A DNA stretch of 64,000 nucleotides from Actinoplanes sp. TFC3 (GCF_001553785.1 NZ_LOJP01000002.1:15974-79973); one strand, 5' to 3'; numbered from the stretch's first letter, positions 1 through 8,946 are shown. Notes: generated by a model not told the origin, from the sequence alone. A program made the numbers and translations.

Positions 1-1
1 C

Positions 2-1408
2 CCCCACCTCGCCGACCAGCGCCACCGCCATACCCCCGCCTCGCAGCCCGGCTCCAGCAACGCCACCGCGCAGCCGAGCCAAGACGACGCCGACGCGCAG
101 CCCGGCCAGCACGACGCCGCCCAGCAGCCCACCCAAGGCAGCGCAGCAGCGGCACACGACACCTGGCCCGAAGTCATCCCGCCCGTGGACGACCCGGTCC
201 CAGCCGCAGCCGCAGCCGCAACCCCAGACCCCGCCCTCACCGGCACGGCCGAGGCCTCCGAAACCGACAAGAACGCCGCCATAGCCCAAGCTCGGCACCA
301 AACCGGCGACCTCCCCGAAGACACCGACGCGGATGCGGCAGCAAAGGCCCACGTCAGCGGCCACTTCGGTCTGCCCGGGCCGCCGCTCAGCCGGCGGAAT
401 CCGTTCTTGATCGGGCTGACCGGCGGGCTCGGTGTCATTGTGGCGTACGGCATCTTTCTTGGGCTTCGTAATGCTGCCTCCATTCTCGTGCTCATCTTCA
501 TCGCCCTGTTCCTGGCTATCGGGTTGAATCCGGCGATCACCCGGATGCAGAGTTGGGGGCTGCCGCGCTGGCTGGCCGTTACGACGATGGCGTTGACCGT
601 TGTGGCCCTGTTGTGCGGTGGCGTTGTGGCGCTCATCCCGCCGGTGGTTACGCAAACGGGGCAGCTTGTTGAGAACGTTCCTGACTTCATTACCAGTTTG
701 CAGCGCAGCAAGACCGTCAACGAGCTGATCACCCGGTACGACGTGATGTCCAAAGTGCAAGGAGCTATCAACGCCGGAACCGTCACCAATGCACTGGGCG
801 GCGTGGTGGGCGGGGCGAAACTGTTGTTCGGCACGATCTTCAATGTGCTTACGGTTATCGTTCTTACCATCTATTTCATGGCGGCCTTTGAGCGGATCAA
901 GCGGGCCGGGTACGCACTGGTCCCGGCTTCGCGGCGCACGCGGGTGCAGTTGCTGACCGATGAGATCCTGGCCAAGGTGGGCGCCTACATGGTCGGGGCG
1001 CTGGCTATTGCCGTGCTGGCGGGGCTCTCGACGTGGGTGTTCGCTGTGGTGGTCGGGTTGGCGTACCCCTTCGCCCTCGCCGTTGTGGTTGCGGTTTGTG
1101 ACCTGATTCCGCAGATCGGGGCGACGCTGGGAGCGGTTATTGTCAGCTTGATCGGGCTGGCTGATTCGCTGACCACCGGGATCATCTGCATTGTGTTCTT
1201 CATTATCTACCAGCAGATCGAGAACTATCTGATCTACCCGAATGTGATGAAGCGTTCGGTGAAGGTCAGCGACGTTGCCGCCGTTACCGCTGCACTGCTC
1301 GGGGTGGCGCTTTTCGGCGTGATCGGTGCGCTGGTGGCGATTCCGATGGTGGCGGCCATTCAGCTCATTGTCCGTGAAGTGGTGAATCCGAGCATGGAAC
1401 GCAAATAG
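2..1408 (+). CDS. AI-2E family transporter-like membrane protein (5' end outside window)
   Basis: Integral membrane protein resembling the AI-2E/PerM-type family, whose members move small molecules or ions. The reading frame is open from the first bases of the window and keeps strong GC third-position bias, so the N-terminus lies upstream; a GTG at 185 is an internal alternative. The first ~120 visible residues are a cytoplasmic, low-complexity tail rich in Ala, Gln, Pro and Asp. Hydrophobic segments begin at about nt 415 (FLIGLTGGLGVIVAYG). The family-typical closely spaced first helices, a long amphipathic stretch and a C-terminal helix cluster with the ENYLIYP motif near nt 1221 follow. 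It converges on the DUF6297 gene with a 1-nt gap. The substrate cannot be told from sequence; the family name does not prove autoinducer transport. Confidence 0.85.
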   Translation, partial: PHLADQRHRHTPASQPGSSNATAQPSQDDADAQPGQHDAAQQPTQGSAAAAHDTWPEVIPPVDDPVPAAAAAATPDPALTGTAEASETDKNAAIAQARHQTGDLPEDTDADAAAKAHVSGHFGLPGPPLSRRNPFLIGLTGGLGVIVAYGIFLGLRNAASILVLIFIALFLAIGLNPAITRMQSWGLPRWLAVTTMALTVVALLCGGVVALIPPVVTQTGQLVENVPDFITSLQRSKTVNELITRYDVMSKVQGAINAGTVTNALGGVVGGAKLLFGTIFNVLTVIVLTIYFMAAFERIKRAGYALVPASRRTRVQLLTDEILAKVGAYMVGALAIAVLAGLSTWVFAVVVGLAYPFALAVVVAVCDLIPQIGATLGAVIVSLIGLADSLTTGIICIVFFIIYQQIENYLIYPNVMKRSVKVSDVAAVTAALLGVALFGVIGALVAIPMVAAIQLIVREVVNPSMERK

Positions 1409-1409
1409 G

Positions 1410-2885
1410 CTAGTGGCTGGTGAGTTCGACGCGGTCCGTGGCGGTGGTCCCGGCCAGATAGGCACGCACGGCCAGCGCCGCGACCGCCGCCTGCACGAGC
1501 ACGCCGTTCCAGCTCAGCGGGCCGCCCTGACCGATAAGGACAATTGACGGCACGCCCAGCAGCAGCACATCCACCCCGGCGAACGCGGCGATCAGCGGGC
1601 CGATGGCGAACGAACCCATCGGCGTGTCCAGCGGCATCAGCCCGTTGTCGACGAACCCGGTGCGAGCCTTGCGAACCGCCGCGACGCCGCCGACCGGGCC
1701 TAGCGCCAAACCCAGCAGCCACCACGGCCCGGCCGGTAGCGTGCCGAGCAAGTTCAGCATCGTAAGCGCGGCGGCGGACCAGAAGCCGGCCAGGATCATG
1801 GGCACACAGCTACGCTGCAGTACCGCCTCCCGCGAGCTGAGCCCAATCATCCGCAGCATCCACGGGTTGCCGGTGTCGGTCCGCACGTTCGCCGTGGTGA
1901 CCCCGCCCGCGACCAGCCCGCCGATCAGCACGGCAATGGCCAGCACCCACGCGGGCGCCGAGGAGAACAGCGCGGGCAGCGCCACCCCGCCGAGCAGCCA
2001 CAGCAACCGCCGCGGACGCCGGCGCAGCAGCAACAGATCCTGCGCGGTCAGCACGGGCAGCCGCGCCCACAGCCGCTTCGAGCGCAGCTTGCGCCGAGCC
2101 CAGTAGCGCCGTTCGATCATGTCGGTGACGAAGGACGGTTCCACGCCGAAGGCCGCGTCGGCGAGGGTGCCCGCGGTGGTGGCCGCTTCGAGGATGCGGT
2201 CGTTGGGGGTGCGTGCCAGTGTTCGTACCGAATAAGCCAGACCGGCCGCCGCGATCAGCGCAAGCGCGCCAATCGCCGGGACCACCCAGGAGCGCGCGTC
2301 GAAGCTCCAGTGGAGGTCGGCGGCCGAGTTCACGACCAGGCCGGCCAGACCGGCGGCGATCAGCAGGTAGGCGGCGTTGTCGGACAGCTCGGTCCACCAC
2401 TGGCCGGCCTGCGCGGCCAGCGCGACGAACAGCACGACGATGGCGCCGAGCGCGCCCAGCAGCGGCAACTCGGCCACCGGGTGGACCATGACATGGCCCA
2501 TGATGCCCAGCGCGCCCACCGCACCTGCGACAGCGGCGACCAGGACCGCTACGCCGAGCGAGGGCAGCAGCAGGGAACGGCGGCTGACCGGTGCGGTGAG
2601 CAGCCACGATGATGCGGGACGGCTCAGCGCGAGCGGACCGGCGCGGCGCAGCAGCAGGTACAGGGCACCGGCCAGGGCGACGGCGAAGGACACCCCGGCC
2701 AGCGGCGCGGCGGTGGGGTGCCCGGGCCACACCACGGCGGCGATCTGGCGGTGCACCATGCCGCCGACGATCGCGACGAACAGCAGCGCGAAGTAGAAGT
2801 TGCCGAGCGTCTCGCCGCGTTCCTTGTGGGCGGCCTGGCTGCGGCGCACCCAGCGGCGGACCTGGAGGACCGAAACGGCGGTCAT
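1410..2885 (-). CDS. ABC exporter membrane subunit, DUF6297-like
   Basis: Polytopic membrane protein of 491 aa with about ten to twelve hydrophobic segments. It matches in size and context the DUF6297-type permeases found beside a small ABC ATPase in Micromonosporaceae and relatives. It has no ATP-binding motif of its own. The ATG overlaps the TGA of the upstream ATPase gene (ATGA), so the two subunits are translationally coupled and probably form one exporter. A cytoplasmic Arg-rich segment near the middle (LRRRPRRLLW) could be a coupling loop. The cargo is unknown. Confidence 0.75.
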   Translation of the reverse strand: MTAVSVLQVRRWVRRSQAAHKERGETLGNFYFALLFVAIVGGMVHRQIAAVVWPGHPTAAPLAGVSFAVALAGALYLLLRRAGPLALSRPASSWLLTAPVSRRSLLLPSLGVAVLVAAVAGAVGALGIMGHVMVHPVAELPLLGALGAIVVLFVALAAQAGQWWTELSDNAAYLLIAAGLAGLVVNSAADLHWSFDARSWVVPAIGALALIAAAGLAYSVRTLARTPNDRILEAATTAGTLADAAFGVEPSFVTDMIERRYWARRKLRSKRLWARLPVLTAQDLLLLRRRPRRLLWLLGGVALPALFSSAPAWVLAIAVLIGGLVAGGVTTANVRTDTGNPWMLRMIGLSSREAVLQRSCVPMILAGFWSAAALTMLNLLGTLPAGPWWLLGLALGPVGGVAAVRKARTGFVDNGLMPLDTPMGSFAIGPLIAAFAGVDVLLLGVPSIVLIGQGGPLSWNGVLVQAAVAALAVRAYLAGTTATDRVELTSH

Positions 2886-3526
2886 GCCGGTAAGGTGTGC
2901 AGCTCGGCCATGCCGATGAGGCTGGTGCCGGCGGCGGTCGCAAACGTGTCATCGTGGCTGGCCATCAGGATGCTGCCGCCGCCGGCGTGGTAGCCGGCGA
3001 GCATGGCGGCCACGGTGGCCCGGCCCTCGGGGTCGAGGCGCTGCTCGGGTTCGTCGAGGATGAGCAGCCGGCTGGGGCGCAGCAGGACCAGGGCGAGGGT
3101 GAGCCGCTGCTTCTGACCCGACGACATGGACGGCGGGATCGCGTCGGCGTGCCCGCTCAGCCCGAAGCGTTCCAGGGCTTCGTCCACCCCGGCGTCGTCC
3201 GGGTCGAGGCCATGCGCGCGACAGACCAGCTCGGCATGTTCGCGGCAGGTCAGCCCGGGATACCAGGTCGGCGGTTCCACGGTGGTGGCCACGGCCCGCC
3301 AGAACTCCGGTGTGGAGCCGGGCGGGCCGCCGAAGACCTCGATCTCGCCGGAGTCGGGGCGCTGCAGGCTGGAGATGCACCGCAGCAGCGTGGACTTGCC
3401 GATGCCGTTCTCGCCGGTGATGCAGACCCCGGCGCCCAGCGGCACGGTGAGGTCCACCTCCACCAGCACCGGCGTGGAGCCATAGGAAACCGTCAGGCTC
3501 CGGACCTCGACCGCTGTTCTGTCCAC
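2882..3526 (-). CDS. ABC transporter ATP-binding protein
   Basis: A 214-aa nucleotide-binding subunit. Walker A GENGIGKST lies near residue 40, the signature reads SSGQKQR instead of the commoner LSGGQ, Walker B is LLILDEP, and the H-loop His is in ASHD. It energises the DUF6297-like permease encoded immediately downstream with a 4-nt overlap. The GTG start is supported by a TAACAT box ending 7 nt upstream and no Shine-Dalgarno sequence, the pattern of a leaderless message; this box overlaps the stop codon of the upstream aldehyde dehydrogenase gene. The degenerate signature Leu/Gly positions are unusual but seen in export-type ATPases. Confidence 0.85.
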   Translation of the reverse strand: MDRTAVEVRSLTVSYGSTPVLVEVDLTVPLGAGVCITGENGIGKSTLLRCISSLQRPDSGEIEVFGGPPGSTPEFWRAVATTVEPPTWYPGLTCREHAELVCRAHGLDPDDAGVDEALERFGLSGHADAIPPSMSSGQKQRLTLALVLLRPSRLLILDEPEQRLDPEGRATVAAMLAGYHAGGGSILMASHDDTFATAAGTSLIGMAELHTLPA

Positions 3527-3533
3527 GACCCCG

Positions 3534-3539
3534 ATGTTA
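3534..3539 (-). promoter_or_regulatory. -10 box of leaderless ABC ATPase gene
   Basis: TAACAT on the minus strand, 7 nt before the GTG at 3526. It overlaps the stop codon of the upstream gene. Confidence 0.5.
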
Positions 3540-5024
3540 GTTCCTGTACAGAACCTTCAAGGCCTTGACGATGCGTTGCACCTGCTGGGGAGTGCGTTCG
3601 AAGGTCATGGCGGGCAGCAGCGAGGGCCCCCGCCGTACGGTGATCGCCTTGGCCACGCCGAACTCGCGCAGCCCGTCCTCGCCGTGGATGCGGCCGAACC
3701 CGGAGTCGCCGACTCCGCCGAACGGCAGGTTGCCCATGCCGACGAAAGTGAGCGTGGAGTTCACCGCGACCATGCCCGAGCGCAGCCGGCGGGCGATCCG
3801 GATGGCGTTCTTCTTGCCGAAGACCGAGCCGCCCAGGCCGTACGGCAGCGCGTTGGCCTTGCTGATCGCCTCGTCGGCGTCGGAGACCTTGGTGATGGTC
3901 AACGTCGGGCCGAAGGTCTCTTCCCGAACGGCAGAGGAGTCTTCCGGTACGTCCACAAGCACAGTAGGCGCGATCAGCGACCCCTGCACCGCGTCGGCAC
4001 CGCCCAGCACGGCCCGCCCACCGCCGGCCAGCGCGTCGTCGATGTGCCGGCGCACCACGTCGGTCTGGGCCGGCGTCGTCATCGGGCCGATGTCCTCGCC
4101 AAGCTTGAGTTTGCCGGCCTTCTCCACCACCGCGGCCACGAACGCGTCGTAGACCGGGGCCACCGCGTACACCCGCTCGATGCCGATGCAGGTCTGCCCG
4201 GCGTTGGTCAGCGCACCCCAGACCGCCGCCTCGGCCGCCGCGCGCACATCCGCGTCGGCGTCCACGATCATCGCGTCCTTGCCGCCCGCCTCGATGATCA
4301 CCGGGGTCAGGTTCTCCGCGCAGGCGGCCATCACCTTCTTGGCCGTGGCGGTGGACCCGGTGAAGGTGATCTTGCCTACCCGGGAGCGGCACAGCGCGGC
4401 CCCGGCCTCGCCGAACCCGTGCACCGCCTGCAGCACCGGCTGCTCGGGGACGACTTCGGCGAACGTGTCAGCCAGCCACTGCCCGACCACCGGGGTGTAC
4501 TCGCTGGGCTTGAACACGACGGCGTTGCCAGCGGCCAGCGCGCCGGAGATGGGCCCGAGCGGCGTGAGGATCGGATAGTTCCACGGTCCGATCACCCCGA
4601 CCACCCCGTACGGCTGGTACTCCAGGTGCCCCGAGTGCTCGGCCAGCACCAGGCGGGTGCGCATCCGACGCGGCCCGAGCACGCGCTTGGCGTTGCGGGC
4701 GGCCCAGTCCAGGTGCTCGATCGCGGCGCTGGTCTCCACGATCGCGTCGGCGTGCGGCTTGCCGCTCTCGGCGTACGCCAGCGCGGCCAGTTCCTCGATG
4801 CGTTCCAGGATCAGGGTGCGCCACCGCAGCAGCCGCGCGCGCCGCCCGTCGAAGCCCAGCGACGCCCACCACGCGGCGGCAGTGCGCGCCCGCTCGACCG
4901 CGTTGCCGACGTCATCGGCCGAGGACACGGGCACGCGGCCGGCTTCGGCGCCGGTCGTGGGGTTGGTCGAGATCAGCGAGCCATCCTCGACAACGGGCAG
5001 GCCGGGCGTGCGGGTAGCCGTCAT
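3537..5024 (-). CDS. aldehyde dehydrogenase (NAD(P)+-dependent, succinate-semialdehyde type)
   Basis: A 495-aa member of the ALDH superfamily that oxidises an aldehyde to a carboxylate with NAD(P)+. The cofactor-loop GPWNYP motif is near residue 145, the general-base Glu is in IIEAGGKD near 245 (most relatives read ELGGK), and the nucleophilic Cys is in NAGQTCIG near 280. The C-terminal PFGGVGDSG motif is present. Length and motifs fit actinobacterial succinate-semialdehyde or coniferyl-aldehyde-like dehydrogenases; the true aldehyde is not deducible. The ATG start is preceded by a TAGAAT box ending 8 nt upstream, with no Shine-Dalgarno, so the leader is at most one or two bases. It probably has its own promoter and reads toward the ABC exporter pair. 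Confidence 0.88.
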   Translation of the reverse strand: MTATRTPGLPVVEDGSLISTNPTTGAEAGRVPVSSADDVGNAVERARTAAAWWASLGFDGRRARLLRWRTLILERIEELAALAYAESGKPHADAIVETSAAIEHLDWAARNAKRVLGPRRMRTRLVLAEHSGHLEYQPYGVVGVIGPWNYPILTPLGPISGALAAGNAVVFKPSEYTPVVGQWLADTFAEVVPEQPVLQAVHGFGEAGAALCRSRVGKITFTGSTATAKKVMAACAENLTPVIIEAGGKDAMIVDADADVRAAAEAAVWGALTNAGQTCIGIERVYAVAPVYDAFVAAVVEKAGKLKLGEDIGPMTTPAQTDVVRRHIDDALAGGGRAVLGGADAVQGSLIAPTVLVDVPEDSSAVREETFGPTLTITKVSDADEAISKANALPYGLGGSVFGKKNAIRIARRLRSGMVAVNSTLTFVGMGNLPFGGVGDSGFGRIHGEDGLREFGVAKAITVRRGPSLLPAMTFERTPQQVQRIVKALKVLYRN

Positions 5025-5059
5025 GGAACGTGATTCTAATTCGCGTGCCCTTGAACACG

Positions 5060-5065
5060 TACGCT
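5060..5065 (+). promoter_or_regulatory. -10 box of leaderless zinc-finger-like gene
   Basis: TACGCT followed by 6 nt and the GTG at 5072. No Shine-Dalgarno sequence is present. Confidence 0.5.
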
Positions 5066-5071
5066 TACGGT

Positions 5072-5410
5072 GTGAGCCCTCGTCGCAACCGCCCCCGGTC
5101 GTCGCAGCGGCCCGCGGTGCCCGCCGAGCCCGAGGACGAGCGTGTGCGCCGGGGCATCGGCGGTGTGCAGCAATACCAGGACGGCGAGTGGATGGTCCGG
5201 TCCATCTTCGGTGGCGCGGCGCTCAAGACGTACCGGTGCCCGGGGTGTATGCAGGAAATTCGCCCGGGCGTGGCGCACCTTGTGGCCTGGCCGGCCGACG
5301 ACCGCGGCGATGAGAGCGACCGGCGGCACTGGCACACCGGGTGCTGGCGGGCCCGCGACCGGCGCAGCCCGACGGTGGAGCGAAGCAGGAACGCCCCGCG
5401 CTACGGGTAG
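5072..5410 (+). CDS. small conserved protein with a CxxC...HxxxC zinc-binding pattern
   Basis: A 112-aa, Arg-rich soluble protein. After a disordered N-terminus (about 30 residues rich in Arg, Pro and Glu) it has a compact domain with CPGCMQ near residue 55 and HWHTGCW near residue 90, a likely structural zinc site. Similar short proteins are common in actinobacteria and are often labelled ATP/GTP-binding without support; no P-loop is visible here. The GTG start is chosen because it sits 6 nt after a TACGCT box; an in-frame ATG at 5030 would begin inside that promoter. Its stop codon forms part of the next gene's -10 box. Confidence 0.7.
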   Translation: MSPRRNRPRSSQRPAVPAEPEDERVRRGIGGVQQYQDGEWMVRSIFGGAALKTYRCPGCMQEIRPGVAHLVAWPADDRGDESDRRHWHTGCWRARDRRSPTVERSRNAPRYG

Positions 5411-5413
5411 GTT
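5408..5413 (+). promoter_or_regulatory. -10 box of leaderless hydrolase gene
   Basis: TAGGTT, overlapping the stop codon of the upstream gene, followed by 6 nt and the GTG at 5420. Confidence 0.5.
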
Positions 5414-5419
5414 TCCACC

Positions 5420-6217
5420 GTGCCCCTGATTCGCGCCAACTCGGTCCTGCCCGCCAAGCGGACGGACATCCAGCTGCACACCGCCGACGGCCTGGCCCTG
5501 GTGGGCGAGCTGGCCGTGCCCGCCGACCGCGAGCCGGTAGCCACGCTGATCTGCCTGCACCCGCTGCCCACCCACGGCGGCATGATGGACAGCCACGTGT
5601 TCCGCAAGGCGGCCTGGCGGCTGCCCGCGCTGGCCGGGATCGCGGTGCTGCGCTTCAACACCCGGGGCACCTCCAGCGTGCGCGGCACCAGCGAGGGCGC
5701 TTTCTCCGCCGGTGTCGACGAGAAGTACGACGTGGCCGCCGCGATCGAGTATGCGGAGTTCGCCGACCTGCCGGCCATCTGGCTGCTCGGCTGGTCGTTC
5801 GGCACCGACCTGACCCTGATGCACGGGTTCGACCCGGCGATCACGGGCGCGATCCTGCTGTCCCCGCCGCTGCGCTTCTCCCAGCCGGCGCACCTCGCGA
5901 CCTGGGCGGCCGGAGGTAAGCCGCTGACCGCGCTCGTGCCCGAGTTCGACGACTACCTGCGCCCGGCGGAGGCCACGGAGCGCTTCGCCGCGATCCCGCA
6001 GGCCGAGGTGGTCGGCGTGCCGGGGGCCAAGCACCTGTGGGTGGGCGACGCCGAGACGGTGCTCGACGAGGTGGTCCGGCGAGTGGCTCCGGAGGTGCCG
6101 GTGCCGCTGCCCCGCGACTGGGACGGCCCGATGGAGTCCGGGGACATGAGTTCGTACGCCGACCGCACCGTGGCCGCGTTCGCCGACGTCCCGGTGCCCA
6201 AGGCCCTGGAGGATTAG
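5420..6217 (+). CDS. alpha/beta hydrolase
   Basis: A 265-aa soluble hydrolase of the alpha/beta fold. The oxyanion region reads CLHPLPTHGG near residue 50, the nucleophile elbow is GWSFG near residue 135, an acid is likely in the EFDDYL region, and the catalytic His is in GAKHLWVGD near residue 210. The sequence resembles bacterial CocE/NonD-like or KANL3-type dienelactone-hydrolase relatives acting on small esters, but the substrate is not recognisable. The GTG start lies 6 nt after a TAGGTT box with no ribosome-binding site. It converges on nucS with the two coding ends overlapping by 4 nt. Confidence 0.8.
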   Translation: MPLIRANSVLPAKRTDIQLHTADGLALVGELAVPADREPVATLICLHPLPTHGGMMDSHVFRKAAWRLPALAGIAVLRFNTRGTSSVRGTSEGAFSAGVDEKYDVAAAIEYAEFADLPAIWLLGWSFGTDLTLMHGFDPAITGAILLSPPLRFSQPAHLATWAAGGKPLTALVPEFDDYLRPAEATERFAAIPQAEVVGVPGAKHLWVGDAETVLDEVVRRVAPEVPVPLPRDWDGPMESGDMSSYADRTVAAFADVPVPKALED

Positions 6218-6873
6218 AACAGGGTCAGCTCGTCGCGTTCCATGCCGCGCAGCTTGTTGTAGTCCACGACCACGCAGCGGATGCCGCGGTCCTCGGCCAG
6301 CACCCGGGCCTGCGGCTTGATCTCCTGGGCGGCGAACACGCCGGACACCGGGGTGAGCAGCGGGTCGCGGTTCATCAGTTCGAGGTAGCGGGTCAGCTGC
6401 TCCACGCCGTCGATCTCGCCGCGCCGTTTGATCTCCACTGCCACCGCGGCTCCGGAGGCGTCGCGGCACAGCAGGTCGACCGGGCCGATCGCGGTCATGA
6501 ACTCGCGGCGCACCAGCACCCAGCCCTCGCCGAAGGTTTCCGGGTGGGCGGCCAGCAGCTCCTGCAGGTGGGCCTCGACCCCGTCCTTGACCAGCCCCGG
6601 GTCCACTCCCAGCTCGTACGAGGTGTCCTGGAAGATCTCCTCGAGGGTGATCCGCAGCTCCTCACCGGCCTTGTTGACCACCTTCCACACCCCTGGCGCC
6701 TCCTGCAGCTTGCAGGGCGGGCTCATCCAGTTCAGCGGCTTGTAGGCGCGGTCGTCGGCGTGGATGGACACCGACCCGTCGGCCTTGACCATGAGCAGCC
6801 TCGTCGCCGGGGGCAGGTGGGCGGAAAGGCGGCCGACATAGTCCACGGAGCACTTCGCGATGACCAGACGCAC
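6214..6873 (-). CDS. nucS: mismatch-specific endonuclease NucS/EndoMS
   Basis: DNA mismatch endonuclease of 219 aa that replaces MutS/MutL in many actinobacteria and archaea; it cuts both strands near mismatches. The N-terminal DNA-binding domain starts at RLVIAKCSVDYVGRL. The C-terminal nuclease core shows GPVDLLCRD (Asp133) and VAVEIKRRG (Glu147, Lys149), the metal-binding and catalytic residues of the family. The tail ends in LTLF, consistent with the clamp-binding C-terminus known in actinobacterial NucS. The GTG at 6873 is chosen because homologues begin here and a TACCCT box ends 6 nt upstream; a longer in-frame ORF extends upstream without support. It is divergent from the DUF4126 gene. 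Confidence 0.93.
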   Translation of the reverse strand: MRLVIAKCSVDYVGRLSAHLPPATRLLMVKADGSVSIHADDRAYKPLNWMSPPCKLQEAPGVWKVVNKAGEELRITLEEIFQDTSYELGVDPGLVKDGVEAHLQELLAAHPETFGEGWVLVRREFMTAIGPVDLLCRDASGAAVAVEIKRRGEIDGVEQLTRYLELMNRDPLLTPVSGVFAAQEIKPQARVLAEDRGIRCVVVDYNKLRGMERDELTLF

Positions 6874-6879
6874 CGCACG

Positions 6880-6885
6880 AGGGTA
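6880..6885 (-). promoter_or_regulatory. -10 box of leaderless nucS
   Basis: TACCCT on the minus strand, 6 nt before the nucS GTG. Confidence 0.5.
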
Positions 6886-6931
6886 GCCAATGGTCCCGCG
6901 GTCTCGCCGGGCCGGGCGAGCGCGGGGGTGC

Positions 6932-6937
6932 CATGCT
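6932..6937 (+). promoter_or_regulatory. possible -10 box of DUF4126 gene
   Basis: CATGCT, 6 nt before the GTG at 6944. The first base departs from TANNNT, so this is weaker than the other cases. Confidence 0.3.
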
Positions 6938-6943
6938 GAGACT

Positions 6944-7570
6944 GTGCTCGAAGCGCTCACCGGTAGTGGCCTGGCGGCATCGGCCGGGCTGAATGCGTAC
7001 ATTCCCCTGCTCACGATGGGTCTGCTGGCCCGGTTCACCGACACGATCGACCTGCCGCACGGGTGGCAGTGGTTGTCCAACGGGTGGGTGCTGGTCATCC
7101 TGACGGTGCTGCTGGCCGTCGAAGTCGTGGCCGACAAGGTCCCGGTGGTGGATCACGTGAACGACGTGGTGCAGACGGTGGTCCGCCCGACCGCGGGTGG
7201 CCTGGCGTTCGGGGCCGGCTCGTCGTCGGAGACGGTGACCGTGTCCGATCCGGGGTCGTTCTTCGGCTCGCACCAGTGGGTTCCGGTGGCGGCCGGCGTG
7301 CTCATCGCGTTGTGCGTGCACGGCGTCAAGGCGGCGTCACGGCCGGTGGTGAACGCCTCGACGGCGGGGCTGGGCGCGCCGGTGGCCAGCACGGCCGAGG
7401 ACATCACCAGCGTGGTGCTGTCGGTGCTGGCGATCCTGTTGCCGGTGCTGGTGCTGCTCGGGCTGCTGCTGCTCGTGGCGGCCGGCTGGTGGGTGATCAG
7501 GCGGCGTCAGCGGCGCAAGAGGGAACGCAGCGAGTTACGGGGTGTCGAGACCGAGCGCCTGTTTGGTTGA
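6944..7570 (+). CDS. DUF4126 domain-containing membrane protein
   Basis: A 208-aa protein with an N-terminal hydrophobic stretch (LTGSGLAASAGLNAYIPLL) typical of DUF4126, several further membrane segments up to about residue 180, and a short Arg/Lys-rich cytoplasmic tail (RRRQRRKRERS). The function of DUF4126 is unknown. The GTG at 6944 is preferred over the ATG at 6890 because the family begins with this Gly/Ala-rich helix. The next gene starts within 9 nt of its stop, so the two are probably co-transcribed. Confidence 0.75.
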   Translation: MLEALTGSGLAASAGLNAYIPLLTMGLLARFTDTIDLPHGWQWLSNGWVLVILTVLLAVEVVADKVPVVDHVNDVVQTVVRPTAGGLAFGAGSSSETVTVSDPGSFFGSHQWVPVAAGVLIALCVHGVKAASRPVVNASTAGLGAPVASTAEDITSVVLSVLAILLPVLVLLGLLLLVAAGWWVIRRRQRRKRERSELRGVETERLFG

Positions 7571-7578
7571 CTCTTCCG

Positions 7579-8946
7579 GTGCCCGCCCCGCTCGCCGTTG
7601 CCGCGTTCGCCCTGACCTGGTGGCTGGGCGCTTACCTGGTGGGACGGGACGCGACGAGCACGACGTTGTGGCGGGCGGCCGGGGGGCTGTGGACGTACGG
7701 CACAGGTGTTGTGGCCTGGACCGTCGCTCCTGGATCCTTCGCCGCCCAGACCTTGCTCTGCCTGCCCGCGCTGTTCTGGGCGGGAGTAGCGACCGCGCTG
7801 CTGCCCTCCGATGTGCCCGAACGCACGCTGGTCAATCGCGGCTGGCCGATTGCCGCGCTGGTGTTCCTGGTTCCCACACTGCTGCTGCCATCGGTGGGCA
7901 AGCTGGTCGCATTGGCTCCGCTCGCCGGTGGGCTGGTGTTACTGCTGAGATACCGCCATCGGGTACGTCCACAGCAACTCCCCCCGGCCTTGACGATCGC
8001 AGCCGCCCTGTATGTCGCGGGGCTGATCGTCGTCCTCGCGCCCCTCACCTTCGGCGCCCCCGAGCTGGTCATTGCCACGATCGGGCTGGACCTGCTGCTG
8101 TGCGGCTTTCTGGTGGCGGCGTTCGACGCGGTGGACACCGGTGAGCGGCTGCTGCCCGACCTGCGCCGCTCGCTGGTGTTCGCCGGGGCCGCCCTGCTGC
8201 TGTGCGGCGGACCGGCGGCGATCACCATGCTCGCCGTGCCGGGGCGCGCTACCGTCACCGTGCTGCAGTTCGTGCTGGTCGGGGTGGTGATGAGCGCGGT
8301 GGGGCTGGCCGTGCCGGTGCGCGCCGGGCTGGACCGGCTGGCGTTCCTGCACGACGAGCGGCTGCGCCGGGACCGCTCCGCGCTGCTGCTGGCCGCGGAG
8401 GCGCTGACCCGGCGGCGTGAGCGGCACCGGATGATCGGGCTGGACGAGGCGGAGTTCCGGCGGCTGGTCCGGCGGGCGCTCGACGGTTTCGGCGACGGCG
8501 GCCGGATGCTGCGCAATCCGCTGGCCGAGCTGCCCGCGGTGGACCGCCGGCTGCACGCGCGGGGAGCCGGGCTGGCCGAGCAGCCGCTGGCCCGGGTCGC
8601 CGAGCTGCGGGCGGTGCTGGTCGAGCAGGTGGAACGACTCAAGCCGGGCGGGCCGCCGGACACGTCCGAGGAGTGGCGGTTCTACAACGCGCTGCACTAT
8701 TGCTGCGTGCTGGGGCTGCGGCCGTACGACCGGGCTCCCCAGTTGGACGGGCTGGACCGCGACGCCCGGCGCATCCTGGACTGGATCCGGCGCTATGTGC
8801 GCCGCGAGGCGTTGGAGCTGTGGACCACGCAGGCCGCCGAGCAGGTGGCCAGCCGGATGTGGCGTGATTTGTTACGCACCGACCCGCGCTGGCTCACCCG
8901 CTCGGACGGTCCGGTAGAAGCGACACGCGGTACAAACAGCCGGTAA
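7579..8946 (+). CDS. polytopic membrane protein with cytosolic C-terminal domain, family not recognised
   Basis: I do not recognise this 455-aa protein. About nine hydrophobic segments occupy residues 1-270, beginning LAVAAFALTWWLGAYLVG. A charged cytoplasmic region of about 185 residues rich in Arg, Leu and Glu follows, with helical heptad-like spacing near RRERHRMIGLDEAEFRRL. The GTG at 7579 is the first start after the upstream stop codon and has no clear ribosome-binding site, which fits translational coupling; a TTG at 7567 is an alternative. The tail could bind a partner such as the FtsK-like protein encoded 51 nt downstream, but this is only positional inference. Confidence 0.7.
   Translation: MPAPLAVAAFALTWWLGAYLVGRDATSTTLWRAAGGLWTYGTGVVAWTVAPGSFAAQTLLCLPALFWAGVATALLPSDVPERTLVNRGWPIAALVFLVPTLLLPSVGKLVALAPLAGGLVLLLRYRHRVRPQQLPPALTIAAALYVAGLIVVLAPLTFGAPELVIATIGLDLLLCGFLVAAFDAVDTGERLLPDLRRSLVFAGAALLLCGGPAAITMLAVPGRATVTVLQFVLVGVVMSAVGLAVPVRAGLDRLAFLHDERLRRDRSALLLAAEALTRRRERHRMIGLDEAEFRRLVRRALDGFGDGGRMLRNPLAELPAVDRRLHARGAGLAEQPLARVAELRAVLVEQVERLKPGGPPDTSEEWRFYNALHYCCVLGLRPYDRAPQLDGLDRDARRILDWIRRYVRREALELWTTQAAEQVASRMWRDLLRTDPRWLTRSDGPVEATRGTNSR

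Noticed and set aside
6874..7137. N-terminal extension of NucS
   Set aside because: Homologues begin at RLVIAKC, and the extension overlaps the divergent gene and the nucS -10 box.
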